A DNA stretch of 59,222 nucleotides from Nitrospira sp. CG24C. GTDB taxonomy: Bacteria > Nitrospirota > Nitrospiria > Nitrospirales > Nitrospiraceae. The notes beneath the pieces were generated by a model that was not told where the DNA came from, did not search any database, and worked only from the letters and a program-made list of their open reading frames with translations. A program made the translations under genes and the position numbers. The stretch lies in contig NEWR02000010.1 of the NCBI GenBank assembly GCA_002869885.2, positions 151,491 through 210,712 on the forward strand, given 5' to 3'. Of this stretch, positions 15,090-23,034 are shown in pieces; within the stretch, counting starts at the first letter, position 1, and each line of letters opens with the position of its first letter.

Positions 15090-16516
15090 CGCTGCGTCCC
15101 ACCCACGGTGATTTCATCGATGCGAATGGTCGGCAGACCGACACCCACGGGAACGGACTGTCCTTCTTTGCCGCAAGTACCGATGCCCTCATCGAGCTTG
15201 AGATCGTGCCCGACCATCGAGACTTTGGTGAGGATCTCCGGTCCGCTGCCGATCAATGTCGCGCCCTTGACCGGCCTCGTTATCTTCCCCCCCTCGATCA
15301 AGTAGGCCTCGCTGGCGGAAAATACAAATTTACCGTTGGTGATATCCACCTGGCCCCCGCCGAACGAGACAGCATAGAGCCCGCGATCGACGGAGCGAAT
15401 GATCTCCTCAGGGTCCGACGTGCCAGCCAACATAAACGTATTCGTCATGCGGGGCAGCACCACGCTTTGATAACTTTCTCGCCTGCCATTACCAGTCAGG
15501 GGTATCCCCATCAGACGCGCGTTCAATTTGTCGGTGATATAGCCGCGCAGGATTCCGCGCTCGATGAGCATGGTGCGACCAGTCGTGGTCCCTTCATCGT
15601 CCATGTTGAGCGAGCCTCGCCGGCCAGGCAAGGTACCATCATCGACGATGGTACAGACGTCGGACGCCACCCGTTTCCCAAGAAGGTTTGAAAACGCTGA
15701 TGTTTTCTTGCGGTTGAAGTCCGCTTCGAGACCATGGCCAATGGCTTCATGCAACAAAATCCCCGGCCAGCCTCCACCCAACACGACCGGCATGACACCC
15801 GCCGGCGCTTCGACGGCAGACAAGTTGAGGATGGCTTCACGCGCCGCTTCACGCGCAAACCGCAGGTACCGGTCGCCCTCATAATAAAACTCGAACCCGA
15901 CACGGCCCCCCCCGCCGAACGAGCCGGCTTGGCGTTGGCCGTTCTCTTCAGCAATACAAGTCACTTGCAGTCGCGAAAGCGGTTGCACATCCCCTATCAA
16001 TGTGCCGTCTGAGGTGGCGACCATTACCACCTTATATTCCGTGTTAAATGAGGCCATGACATTCTTGATGCGTGGGTCGGAGCGGCGTGCTTCGGCATCG
16101 ATCGCGTTCAATAAGGCCACGCGCTCCGCCGTGGCAACTTCGGCTCGAGCCCGATCGACCGGGTAGAGATCTCTGCTGGGGCGCTGATGAACGGGAACCG
16201 GAACCGCATGGGTCCCGCCCGGCGAATTGGCAATATAGCGTGCCGTATCGGCTGCGAGTTCGAGATCTTTCTTCGTCAGCTCATCGGAATAGGCAAAGCC
16301 GGTTTTCTCCCCTGCCGTCGCTCGCACCCCCACGCCCTGCGACACACTCTTGGTCGCACGCTTGACGAGGGATTCCTCCATCGAGACGGATTCGGACACA
16401 CAGGACTCAAAATAGAGATCGGCATAGTCGACATCCCGAACTTTGACCCGCCCGAGCGCCCCAAGCACCTCGCCTTCGGTCAGACCAAATGACTTCAACT
16501 GAACAAGATCACCCAT
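15086..16516 (-). CDS. tldD: TldD metalloprotease
   Basis: The zinc site HEAIGHGLEADFNRKKTSAFS lies near residue 255, followed by LNMDDEGTTTGRTMLIERGILRGYITDKLNARLMG and GTCGKEGQSVPVGVGLPTIRIDEITVGG at the C terminus. This is the catalytic subunit of the TldD-TldE peptidase. I placed the start at ATG 16516 (MGDLVQLKS); an ATG three codons upstream at 16525 is equally possible. It is transcribed with tldE, which overlaps its stop. The divergent uppS promoter lies about 125 bp away. It is full length with no odd features. Confidence 0.93.
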   Translation of the reverse strand: MGDLVQLKSFGLTEGEVLGALGRVKVRDVDYADLYFESCVSESVSMEESLVKRATKSVSQGVGVRATAGEKTGFAYSDELTKKDLELAADTARYIANSPGGTHAVPVPVHQRPSRDLYPVDRARAEVATAERVALLNAIDAEARRSDPRIKNVMASFNTEYKVVMVATSDGTLIGDVQPLSRLQVTCIAEENGQRQAGSFGGGGRVGFEFYYEGDRYLRFAREAAREAILNLSAVEAPAGVMPVVLGGGWPGILLHEAIGHGLEADFNRKKTSAFSNLLGKRVASDVCTIVDDGTLPGRRGSLNMDDEGTTTGRTMLIERGILRGYITDKLNARLMGIPLTGNGRRESYQSVVLPRMTNTFMLAGTSDPEEIIRSVDRGLYAVSFGGGQVDITNGKFVFSASEAYLIEGGKITRPVKGATLIGSGPEILTKVSMVGHDLKLDEGIGTCGKEGQSVPVGVGLPTIRIDEITVGGTQR

Positions 16517-16640
16517 GGTTTGCAAATCCTCATGACGGTTGGCATACGAATAGACGGGGAAGTATAGCCGATCGCTTTCCGCAGGCGCAATGACAATTCA
16601 CCCAACTCGTCGCTTTTACAGGACTTTTACGAAAATTTGT

Positions 16641-16669
16641 TTGACAATCTCCCCCCTCGCCAGTAGACT
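16641..16669 (+). promoter_or_regulatory. Sigma-70 promoter of the uppS operon
   Basis: A perfect TTGACA (16641-16646), an exact 17-bp spacer and TAGACT (16664-16669). Transcription would begin near 16676. This excludes the TTG at 16670 as the uppS start. Confidence 0.6.
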
Positions 16670-16723
16670 TTGCTCGCCCACCGTACAATCTTGCGCAAAG
16701 GGATATTCACCGACAGCACAGAT

Positions 16724-17509
16724 ATGGACACCAAAGACTCATCGACCCTGGACCAGCTATCCGAAGAAGAGCTCACCATAAAACTCGATCTGAGCCTCTT
16801 ACCCAAGCATGTCGCTATCATCATGGATGGCAATGGCCGCTGGGCAGAACTGCGAAGCCTCCCTCGCATTGCCGGTCATCGCGAGGGGATCAAATCCGTC
16901 CGGGAAATAATTACAGTCTGCTTGGAACTGGGTATCCACGCCCTGACAATTTACGCGTTTTCACAGGAAAATTGGAACCGTCCTGTTCAGGAAATCTCTT
17001 CGCTCATGGGTTTGCTCGAATATTACCTTTCGACGGAACGAACGAAGCTCATCGAGCAGGGTGTTCGGGTACGGACAATCGGCAGACTCGACTCCCTCCC
17101 GACCTCCGCGCGCCGATGGGTCCAGGCCACTGAACAGGAGACCGCCCATCTCGACAGACTACATCTCACACTCGCCCTCAGCTATGGTGGCCGCGCTGAG
17201 ATCGTGGACGCGGTGCGGGAACTCCTTCATGAGGTGCAAGACGGAAAACTGCAACCGGACGACGTGGATGAGTCGCGAATCCAGCGATATCTCTATACCC
17301 ATGAACTGCCCGATCCCGACTTATTGATTCGTACCAGCGGCGAATCGCGAATCAGCAACTTTCTTCTCTGGCAGCTCGCCTACACCGAGCTCTATTTCAC
17401 TCCGACGCTGTGGCCAGACTTCCGTCGCCGAGAACTCTTGCTGGCCTTGCTGGAATACCAGCGGCGTGAGCGGCGGTTCGGTCGCGTCCTCAGTGCCATT
17501 TCGTCATAA
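16724..17509 (+). CDS. uppS: Isoprenyl (undecaprenyl) diphosphate synthase
   Basis: This cis-prenyltransferase makes undecaprenyl diphosphate, the lipid carrier for peptidoglycan and LPS. It shows HVAIIMDGNGRWA (catalytic Asp and pyrophosphate loop), GHREGIKSVREII, YAFSQENWNRP, and the C-terminal LPDPDLLIRTSGESRISNFLLWQLAYTELYF with DFRRRELLLAL. It is complete. The start is ATG 16724 because the upstream TTG lies in front of the predicted transcription start. A 25-residue acidic N-terminal extension precedes the core. It begins an operon with cdsA, dxr, rseP and proS, the classic envelope-precursor order. cdsA begins immediately after the TAA. Confidence 0.93.
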   Translation: MDTKDSSTLDQLSEEELTIKLDLSLLPKHVAIIMDGNGRWAELRSLPRIAGHREGIKSVREIITVCLELGIHALTIYAFSQENWNRPVQEISSLMGLLEYYLSTERTKLIEQGVRVRTIGRLDSLPTSARRWVQATEQETAHLDRLHLTLALSYGGRAEIVDAVRELLHEVQDGKLQPDDVDESRIQRYLYTHELPDPDLLIRTSGESRISNFLLWQLAYTELYFTPTLWPDFRRRELLLALLEYQRRERRFGRVLSAISS

Positions 17510-18394
17510 GTGATCGACCTCAGCCTTCCCATGCAGGAATACAAAACCGTTGACCAACAGCAGGCTGAACCGACGCCGGTTACGGCGTCCCGATTCGACC
17601 CCCGTCGGATCTATACCATTTTGGTCCTCGCTCCACTCTTATATGCCGTCATTCGATACCTCCCTCCCCTTGCATTTTCCGGCGTCGTGGCGCTGGCGGG
17701 GGCGCTCGCCCTCGTTGAGTTCTACCGATTGTGTTTCAACGACCGCAGCCACACCTGGCTGATAGGGATCGGCCTGACAGGACTCACCGGCCTGATTTTT
17801 GGAACACACTGGCCGGGCATCATCGTTCCCACCCTCCTGGCCACACTAGCCTGTGTGACTTCAGTCCCGCTCCTCGGTCGCTCCCCCCTTGAACAGAGCC
17901 TGCGGGACGGAGCCATGACCCTATTCGGCGTGCTCTATCTAGGCCTCACGCTCGGCATGCTCTCGATGACAAGACTCCTGCCGCAGGGTGAATGGCTGAT
18001 TTTCTTTCTCCTACTGGTAACCTGGGCATCCGATACCGGCGCCTACTATGTCGGCACATTGTACGGACGACATCGTTTGGCTCCCACGATCAGTCCGAAA
18101 AAAACTGTCGAGGGCTTGGTGGGAGGGTTAATTGCTGCCATAATCGCCGGGTACATAGCGCGTTGGTGGTTTCTTCCTGAGTTGTCCGGGCTCGATTGTC
18201 TGGTTTTAGCTACCCTGCTGACCATCGCGGGTCTCTGGGGTGACCTGGCCGAATCGGCGATGAAACGCACTGTCGGCATGAAGGATTCCGGCGGGATACT
18301 GCCGGGCCACGGGGGTATGCTCGACCGTCTGGATAGTCTCTTGTTCGCCACCCCTGTCTTCTACTACTATATAACGCTGGCAAGCCGGTTATGA
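17510..18394 (+). CDS. cdsA: Phosphatidate cytidylyltransferase (CDP-diglyceride synthase)
   Basis: This integral membrane enzyme makes CDP-diacylglycerol from CTP and phosphatidic acid. Eight or so hydrophobic helices are visible. The signature is complete: ASDTGAYYVGTLYGRHRLAPTISPKKTVEG, then GLWGDLAESAMKRTVGMKDSGGILPGHGGMLDRLDSL. GTG 17510 directly abuts the uppS TAA; an ATG at 17531 (MQEYKTV) is an alternative start. The stop overlaps the dxr start (ATGA). Its product feeds PgsA, whose gene lies 28 kb away in this window. Confidence 0.93.
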   Translation: MIDLSLPMQEYKTVDQQQAEPTPVTASRFDPRRIYTILVLAPLLYAVIRYLPPLAFSGVVALAGALALVEFYRLCFNDRSHTWLIGIGLTGLTGLIFGTHWPGIIVPTLLATLACVTSVPLLGRSPLEQSLRDGAMTLFGVLYLGLTLGMLSMTRLLPQGEWLIFFLLLVTWASDTGAYYVGTLYGRHRLAPTISPKKTVEGLVGGLIAAIIAGYIARWWFLPELSGLDCLVLATLLTIAGLWGDLAESAMKRTVGMKDSGGILPGHGGMLDRLDSLLFATPVFYYYITLASRL

Positions 18395-19578
18395 GTCATG
18401 GAGTGAAAAAGCCCCTTATGAAAACCATCGTCATTCTTGGATCGACCGGATCGATCGGCACCAACACCTTAGATCTCGTGGACCGGTTCCCGGAAGAGTT
18501 TCGTGTGGCAGGACTGACTGCCGGCAGCAACGATGAAAAACTCGAGGACCAGATCCGCCGGTTTAAACCCCGCATCGTGGCCCTATCGGATGCCTCCGCT
18601 GCCGCCAGGCTCCGGCAACGCTGTGAGGGGCTGCCTGTCGAAATTTTGGCCGGCCAAGAGGGCTTGATTCAGGTTGCCTCTGCGCCAGAAGCCGAGCTCG
18701 TCATCTCCGCCATCGTCGGTGGAGCCGGTCTCGTGCCTACCCTTGCGGCGATCCGAAGCGGAAAGCAAATTGCCTTGGCCAATAAGGAACCGATGGTCAT
18801 GGCGGGAAAACTGATGCAGGACGAGGCGCGGCGGCATGGCGTTCGGATCTTCCCGGTCGACAGCGAGCACAGTGCGATCTTCCAATCGCTAGAAGGTCAT
18901 CGCAAAGAGGATGTCCGCCGTCTGATCTTGACGGCGTCCGGAGGGGCCCTCTGGACCTTGAGCCGGGAAGAGCTGCAGGACGTCACACCAGAACGGGCGC
19001 TCCAACATCCCAACTGGAAAATGGGCGCCAAAATCACGATCGATTCCGCCACGCTCATGAACAAAGGACTCGAGGTTGTCGAAGCCCGCTGGCTCTTCGA
19101 CATCCCGGAGTCTCAGATCGAGGTCATGATCCACCGGGAAAGCATCATTCATTCTCTGGTAGAATATCAGGATCGATCGATGATCGCACAATTGGGATTG
19201 CCGGATATGAGAACACCTATTTCTTATGCGATGAAATATCCAGGGCGCATGCCGCTGGATCTGCCTTCGCTGGATCTGACGGAAATTGCGAAGCTGACGT
19301 TTTGCAAACCCGATCACGACCGGTTCCCCTGCTTGGGTCTTGGCTATGAATCCCTGCGGATCGGCGGTACGATGCCGGCCACAATGAATGCCGCAAATGA
19401 AATCGCCGTCGAGGCATTCTTAAACGGGGGTATCCGGTTCACCGACATTGTGGAGATCATTCGCAGCACGATGGACGTCCACACCACCAAAGACGTCGAG
19501 ACGTTGGAAGATGCGCTGGAGGCGGATCGCTGGGCTCGAGAGAAGGCTGAGTCGTTGGTAGTCGCATTAGCACGCTAG
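18391..19578 (+). CDS. dxr: 1-deoxy-D-xylulose 5-phosphate reductoisomerase
   Basis: Dxr carries out the first committed step of the MEP isoprenoid pathway, turning DXP into MEP with NADPH. It has the nucleotide-binding motif ILGSTGSIGTNTLDLV, LANKEPMVMAG, the metal-site PVDSEHSAIFQ, LTASGGALW, HPNWKMGAKITIDSATLMNKGLEVVEA, and LDLTEIAKLTF...TMPATMNAANEIAVEAFL. It is full length. ATG 18391 overlaps the cdsA stop; an ATG at 18418 (MKTIVILG) also fits homologues and may be the real start. It supplies isoprenoid precursors to UppS in the same operon. Confidence 0.94.
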   Translation: MSHGVKKPLMKTIVILGSTGSIGTNTLDLVDRFPEEFRVAGLTAGSNDEKLEDQIRRFKPRIVALSDASAAARLRQRCEGLPVEILAGQEGLIQVASAPEAELVISAIVGGAGLVPTLAAIRSGKQIALANKEPMVMAGKLMQDEARRHGVRIFPVDSEHSAIFQSLEGHRKEDVRRLILTASGGALWTLSREELQDVTPERALQHPNWKMGAKITIDSATLMNKGLEVVEARWLFDIPESQIEVMIHRESIIHSLVEYQDRSMIAQLGLPDMRTPISYAMKYPGRMPLDLPSLDLTEIAKLTFCKPDHDRFPCLGLGYESLRIGGTMPATMNAANEIAVEAFLNGGIRFTDIVEIIRSTMDVHTTKDVETLEDALEADRWAREKAESLVVALAR

Positions 19579-19601
19579 GTTTACACGAAGGAGCACACAT
19601 C

Positions 19602-20996
19602 TTGTCCATGGCACTTACCTGGTCCCCCGATACCGTCTGGTTGCTCTTGCAGAAGGCATGGTGGTTCCTGGTCGTTCTGGGCGTGTTAGTCGCGTTCCAT
19701 GAACTCGGGCATTTCTTGGCTGCTCGCTGGGTCGGCGTCAAGGTCCTCAAGTTCTCCCTTGGATTCGGACCAAAGATCTTCGGCCGGAAAATGGGCGAAA
19801 CAGAATATCTCCTCTCAGCTATTCCACTCGGTGGCTATGTAAAACTGTTCGGCGAAGATGAGACCGAAGCGACGACACAGGAAGATCGCGCGCGGTCGTT
19901 TGCACACAAAGGATTGTGGGGCAAAGTCCTGATAGTTGCCGCGGGACCTGGATTTAACTTTATTCTAGCGTATTTCATTTTTGCCGGATGGCTCGCGACC
20001 GGAGCTCCACTTCCTGTCCCGACGTTCCAGGATCTCACCCCCGATATTGAAGCGATGGCTCCCGGCTCTCCTGCCGACACCGCAGGCATCCATATTGGAG
20101 ATCGTGTCAGCCGAGTCAACGGACAAGACATTTCAACCAGAACAGAACTCTTCGATGCTGTGGCAAAGAGTAAAGGGCAGGCACTGACGCTCGAGATTAA
20201 ACGAGGCGAACAGGTCAAAACGCTGACGGTCACGCCCACCACCGCACCAGGAGCACAGGTCTCTGCGCAAGAGCCAGGATACTATCTGGGTGTCGAAGAA
20301 GCGCCACCCCTCGTCACATCAGTCACACCAAACTCTCCGGCGGAAAAAGCCGGTCTCCAAGCCGGAGACCATATGGTCAAGATCGAAGATCAGACGATCC
20401 ATACCTGGTCCCAGATGACCGGGATTGTAAAAGAAAGTCCCAACCGCCAACTACAAGTAGAGGTCTTGCGGGAAGGGCGCAGAATTTCTCTGACCGTGAC
20501 GCCTTCGGCTGAGAAAGCGACGGTCAACGGCCAGTCGGTCGAAGTCGGCAAGATCGGCATTGCAGGACCCGGCGGCCGCTCGATTATCCGCTCCAACAGC
20601 CCTCTGCTGGCGCTCTATGACGGATTGAGAGCCACATGGGGCTTGACCGAGCTGACCGTAGTAGGCCTCTACAAGATGATCGTGGGGGACATCTCCAGCA
20701 AAAATATCGGCGGCCCGCTGACGATCGCCAATATCTCCGGTGAAGCCGCTTCGCAGGGGGCCTCAAATGTCATCTATCTCATCGCCATTCTGAGCATCAA
20801 TCTGGGCGTCCTCAACTTGCTCCCCATACCCATTCTCGATGGCGGCCATCTGCTGTTTTTTCTAATCGAGGGCATCCTCCGTAAACCACTCGGCGAACGC
20901 CAGAGAGAACTCGCGCAACAGGCCGGTCTCGTGCTATTAGTGGGTGTCATGGTCTTTGCGTTCTGGAATGATATTGAACGAATTTTCTTTCGATAA
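19602..20996 (+). CDS. rseP: RseP-type site-2 zinc metalloprotease
   Basis: This membrane-embedded protease cleaves anti-sigma factors and remnant signal peptides. The zinc motif HELGH is at residues 33-37 within the first helix. Two periplasmic PDZ domains follow (MAPGSPADTAGIHIGDRVSRVNG and VTPNSPAEKAGLQAGDHMVKI). The third zinc ligand lies in NLLPIPILDGGHLLFF near the C terminus. At 464 residues it is the usual length. AAGGAG sits about eight bases before TTG 19602, favouring TTG over the ATG at 19608. It is in the uppS-cdsA-dxr-rseP-proS operon. Confidence 0.93.
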   Translation: MSMALTWSPDTVWLLLQKAWWFLVVLGVLVAFHELGHFLAARWVGVKVLKFSLGFGPKIFGRKMGETEYLLSAIPLGGYVKLFGEDETEATTQEDRARSFAHKGLWGKVLIVAAGPGFNFILAYFIFAGWLATGAPLPVPTFQDLTPDIEAMAPGSPADTAGIHIGDRVSRVNGQDISTRTELFDAVAKSKGQALTLEIKRGEQVKTLTVTPTTAPGAQVSAQEPGYYLGVEEAPPLVTSVTPNSPAEKAGLQAGDHMVKIEDQTIHTWSQMTGIVKESPNRQLQVEVLREGRRISLTVTPSAEKATVNGQSVEVGKIGIAGPGGRSIIRSNSPLLALYDGLRATWGLTELTVVGLYKMIVGDISSKNIGGPLTIANISGEAASQGASNVIYLIAILSINLGVLNLLPIPILDGGHLLFFLIEGILRKPLGERQRELAQQAGLVLLVGVMVFAFWNDIERIFFR

Positions 20997-21010
20997 AAAA
21001 TAAGCCAGAA

Positions 21011-21100
21011 AGTCTGAAGGTCGAACGTCGTCATGTCACTAAAATCTTTCCTCATCCTCCGGCACTCAGACTTGATGACGTGAAGACTTGACGACTTTTT
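21011..21100. repeat. Iterated-word hairpin H6 (GACTTGA dialect) ending in T5
   Basis: The left arm is AGTCTGAAGGTCGAACGTCG plus TCATGTCAC. The right arm contains CAGACTTGATGACGTGAAG and ACTTGACGACTTTTT. The T run at 21096-21100 could make it a rho-independent terminator between rseP and proS on the plus strand. It shares its words with H4. Confidence 0.75.
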
Positions 21101-21118
21101 GATCCCCCTCACACAACC

Positions 21119-22819
21119 ATGCGGACATCTCAAGTCTTAATTCCCACATTGCGAGAAGATCCGGGAGAAGCGGAAACCGTCAGTCATAAGCTCATGCTCC
21201 GAGCCGGTCTGATTCGCAAGGTCGCGGCCGGCATCTACACCTACCTTCCACTCGGCCTTCGGGTCATCCGAAAAGTCGAGCAGATCATTCGAGAGGAGAT
21301 GAACCGGGCCGGCGCTCAAGAACTCCTCATGCCCATCGCCTCTCCCGCAGAATTATGGCGAGAAACCGGCCGATGGAATTTTTACGGCAAAGAACTGGTG
21401 CGCTTCAAGGATCGTCACGAGCGCGAGTTCTGCTTGGGGCCGACCCATGAGGAAGTGATTACCGACCTGTTCAGACGCGAAGTCCGCTCGTACCGGCAAA
21501 TGCCGCTGAACTTCTATCAGATCCAAACAAAGTTTCGAGATGAAATCCGCCCCCGCTTCGGTCTCATGCGAGGGCGTGAATTCATCATGAAGGACGCCTA
21601 TAGCTTTGACCAGGATGAAGCGAGCGCCAGGATCAGCTACCAAAAGATGTACGACGCCTACCATCGTATCTTCACACGCTGCGGCCTCACCTTCCGCGCC
21701 GTGGAGGCCGACACCGGCCTGATCGGTGGCAGTTCATCTCATGAGTTCATGGTGCTTGCCGAAACAGGCGAGAATACCATCGTTTACAGCGATGTCGGGA
21801 CCTACGCCGCCAATGTCGAACAGGCCGAAGTGCTTCCTCCGACTGACATGGATACTGAGGCCCTTCGTCCCTTACAGGCCGTACAGACACCTCGTTGCCG
21901 GACAGTCGAAGAGGTTACGAGATTTCTGAACGCCTCTCCCGCGCGTCTTGTAAAAACCCTCCTCTACTCGGCAGGAAAAGACACGATCGCCGTATTGGTG
22001 CGGGGAGACCATGAGGCGAATGAGGTCAAGATTCAGCGCCTCCTACAAGTAACGGATCTTGAACTTGCCACTCCCACCGTCGTCGAGCAAGTCACCGGCG
22101 CACCAGTAGGGTTTGCCGGTCCCATTGGCCTCAAACACGTTCGGATTATTGCCGACCACGCCGTAAAAGCCTTGCGCAACGTGATCGTTGGCGGCAATCA
22201 GAGCGATATGCACTATGTCGATGCGAATTGGGATCGTGATTTTCAGGTTGAGCAGTTTGCCGATCTCCGCAGCGCTTGTGCCGGAGATCCGTCTCCGAGA
22301 AAAGACGGAACATTGAAAACAACGAAAGGCATAGAAGTCGGACATGTCTTCATGCTGGGCACCAAATACAGTGACGCCATGAAAGCCTCATTCCTCGATC
22401 TTCATGGCAAAGAGTGCCTCGCCGTCATGGGATGCTACGGCATCGGCGTCGGACGCACAGCGGCAGCGGCGATCGAACAAAACCACGATGCGAAAGGCAT
22501 TATCTGGCCCTTCCCCATCGCACCGTTCCATGTGCATCTCCTCCCGCTCACTCAATCAGCACAGACCGCCCAGGTCACCGCACAGCTCTATGAGGAACTG
22601 CAGGCGGCAGGGCTCGAAGTACTCTGGGATGATCGGGACGAACGAGCCGGTGTGAAGTTCAACGATGCGGACCTGATGGGAGCCCCATTCCAAGTCGTTG
22701 TCGGAGACAAGGGCCTTGCCGAAGGAGTTGTGGAGGTCAAAACTCGAAAGGACGGGGTGAAACTCAAGCTGCCTCCGGCGCAAGTCACCGCTCATCTGAT
22801 TCGCATACAAACAAGTTGA
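21119..22819 (+). CDS. proS: Prolyl-tRNA synthetase, bacterial (ProS) type with editing domain
   Basis: This enzyme charges tRNA-Pro. It is a 566-residue class II synthetase of the bacterial type. Motif 1 region is GLRVIRKVEQIIREEMNRAGAQE; motif 2 is FRDEIRPRFGLMRGREFIMKDAYSFD. A central insertion of about 180 residues (near 225-400) is the Ala-tRNA editing domain. Motif 3 is GIGVGRTAAAAIEQNHDAKGIIWP, followed by the anticodon-binding C terminus (EVLWDDRDERAGVKFNDADLMG). ATG 21119 has no clear Shine-Dalgarno. An iterated-word hairpin separates it from rseP, so it may be expressed partly on its own. Confidence 0.95.
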   Translation: MRTSQVLIPTLREDPGEAETVSHKLMLRAGLIRKVAAGIYTYLPLGLRVIRKVEQIIREEMNRAGAQELLMPIASPAELWRETGRWNFYGKELVRFKDRHEREFCLGPTHEEVITDLFRREVRSYRQMPLNFYQIQTKFRDEIRPRFGLMRGREFIMKDAYSFDQDEASARISYQKMYDAYHRIFTRCGLTFRAVEADTGLIGGSSSHEFMVLAETGENTIVYSDVGTYAANVEQAEVLPPTDMDTEALRPLQAVQTPRCRTVEEVTRFLNASPARLVKTLLYSAGKDTIAVLVRGDHEANEVKIQRLLQVTDLELATPTVVEQVTGAPVGFAGPIGLKHVRIIADHAVKALRNVIVGGNQSDMHYVDANWDRDFQVEQFADLRSACAGDPSPRKDGTLKTTKGIEVGHVFMLGTKYSDAMKASFLDLHGKECLAVMGCYGIGVGRTAAAAIEQNHDAKGIIWPFPIAPFHVHLLPLTQSAQTAQVTAQLYEELQAAGLEVLWDDRDERAGVKFNDADLMGAPFQVVVGDKGLAEGVVEVKTRKDGVKLKLPPAQVTAHLIRIQTS

Positions 22820-23034
22820 ACGCTCCCGTGCCCGCCAACGGCTTCATCCATATCGCCACTCCCATAACTATCCGAGTCTGAAACTGCCTTTTCCTTGCCT
22901 TCCATCCGTGATCAGCTAGACTGAGCATCAACCTCTTCCTCACGGTACTCGTGGTCATGCGGGCCGTATGTACTCTTCGTTGAGCATACGAATCCAGCAC
23001 TAATCTTCGTAGATGACGGTCAGGAGCCCGGGTA

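Noticed and set aside
15206..15691. 161-residue plus-strand frame opposite tldD
   Set aside because: It overlaps the conserved TldD active-site region in antisense and looks like a codon-bias shadow.
16670..16723. TTG start giving 18 extra residues on UppS
   Set aside because: The predicted -10 ends at 16669, so this codon would lie before the transcription start.
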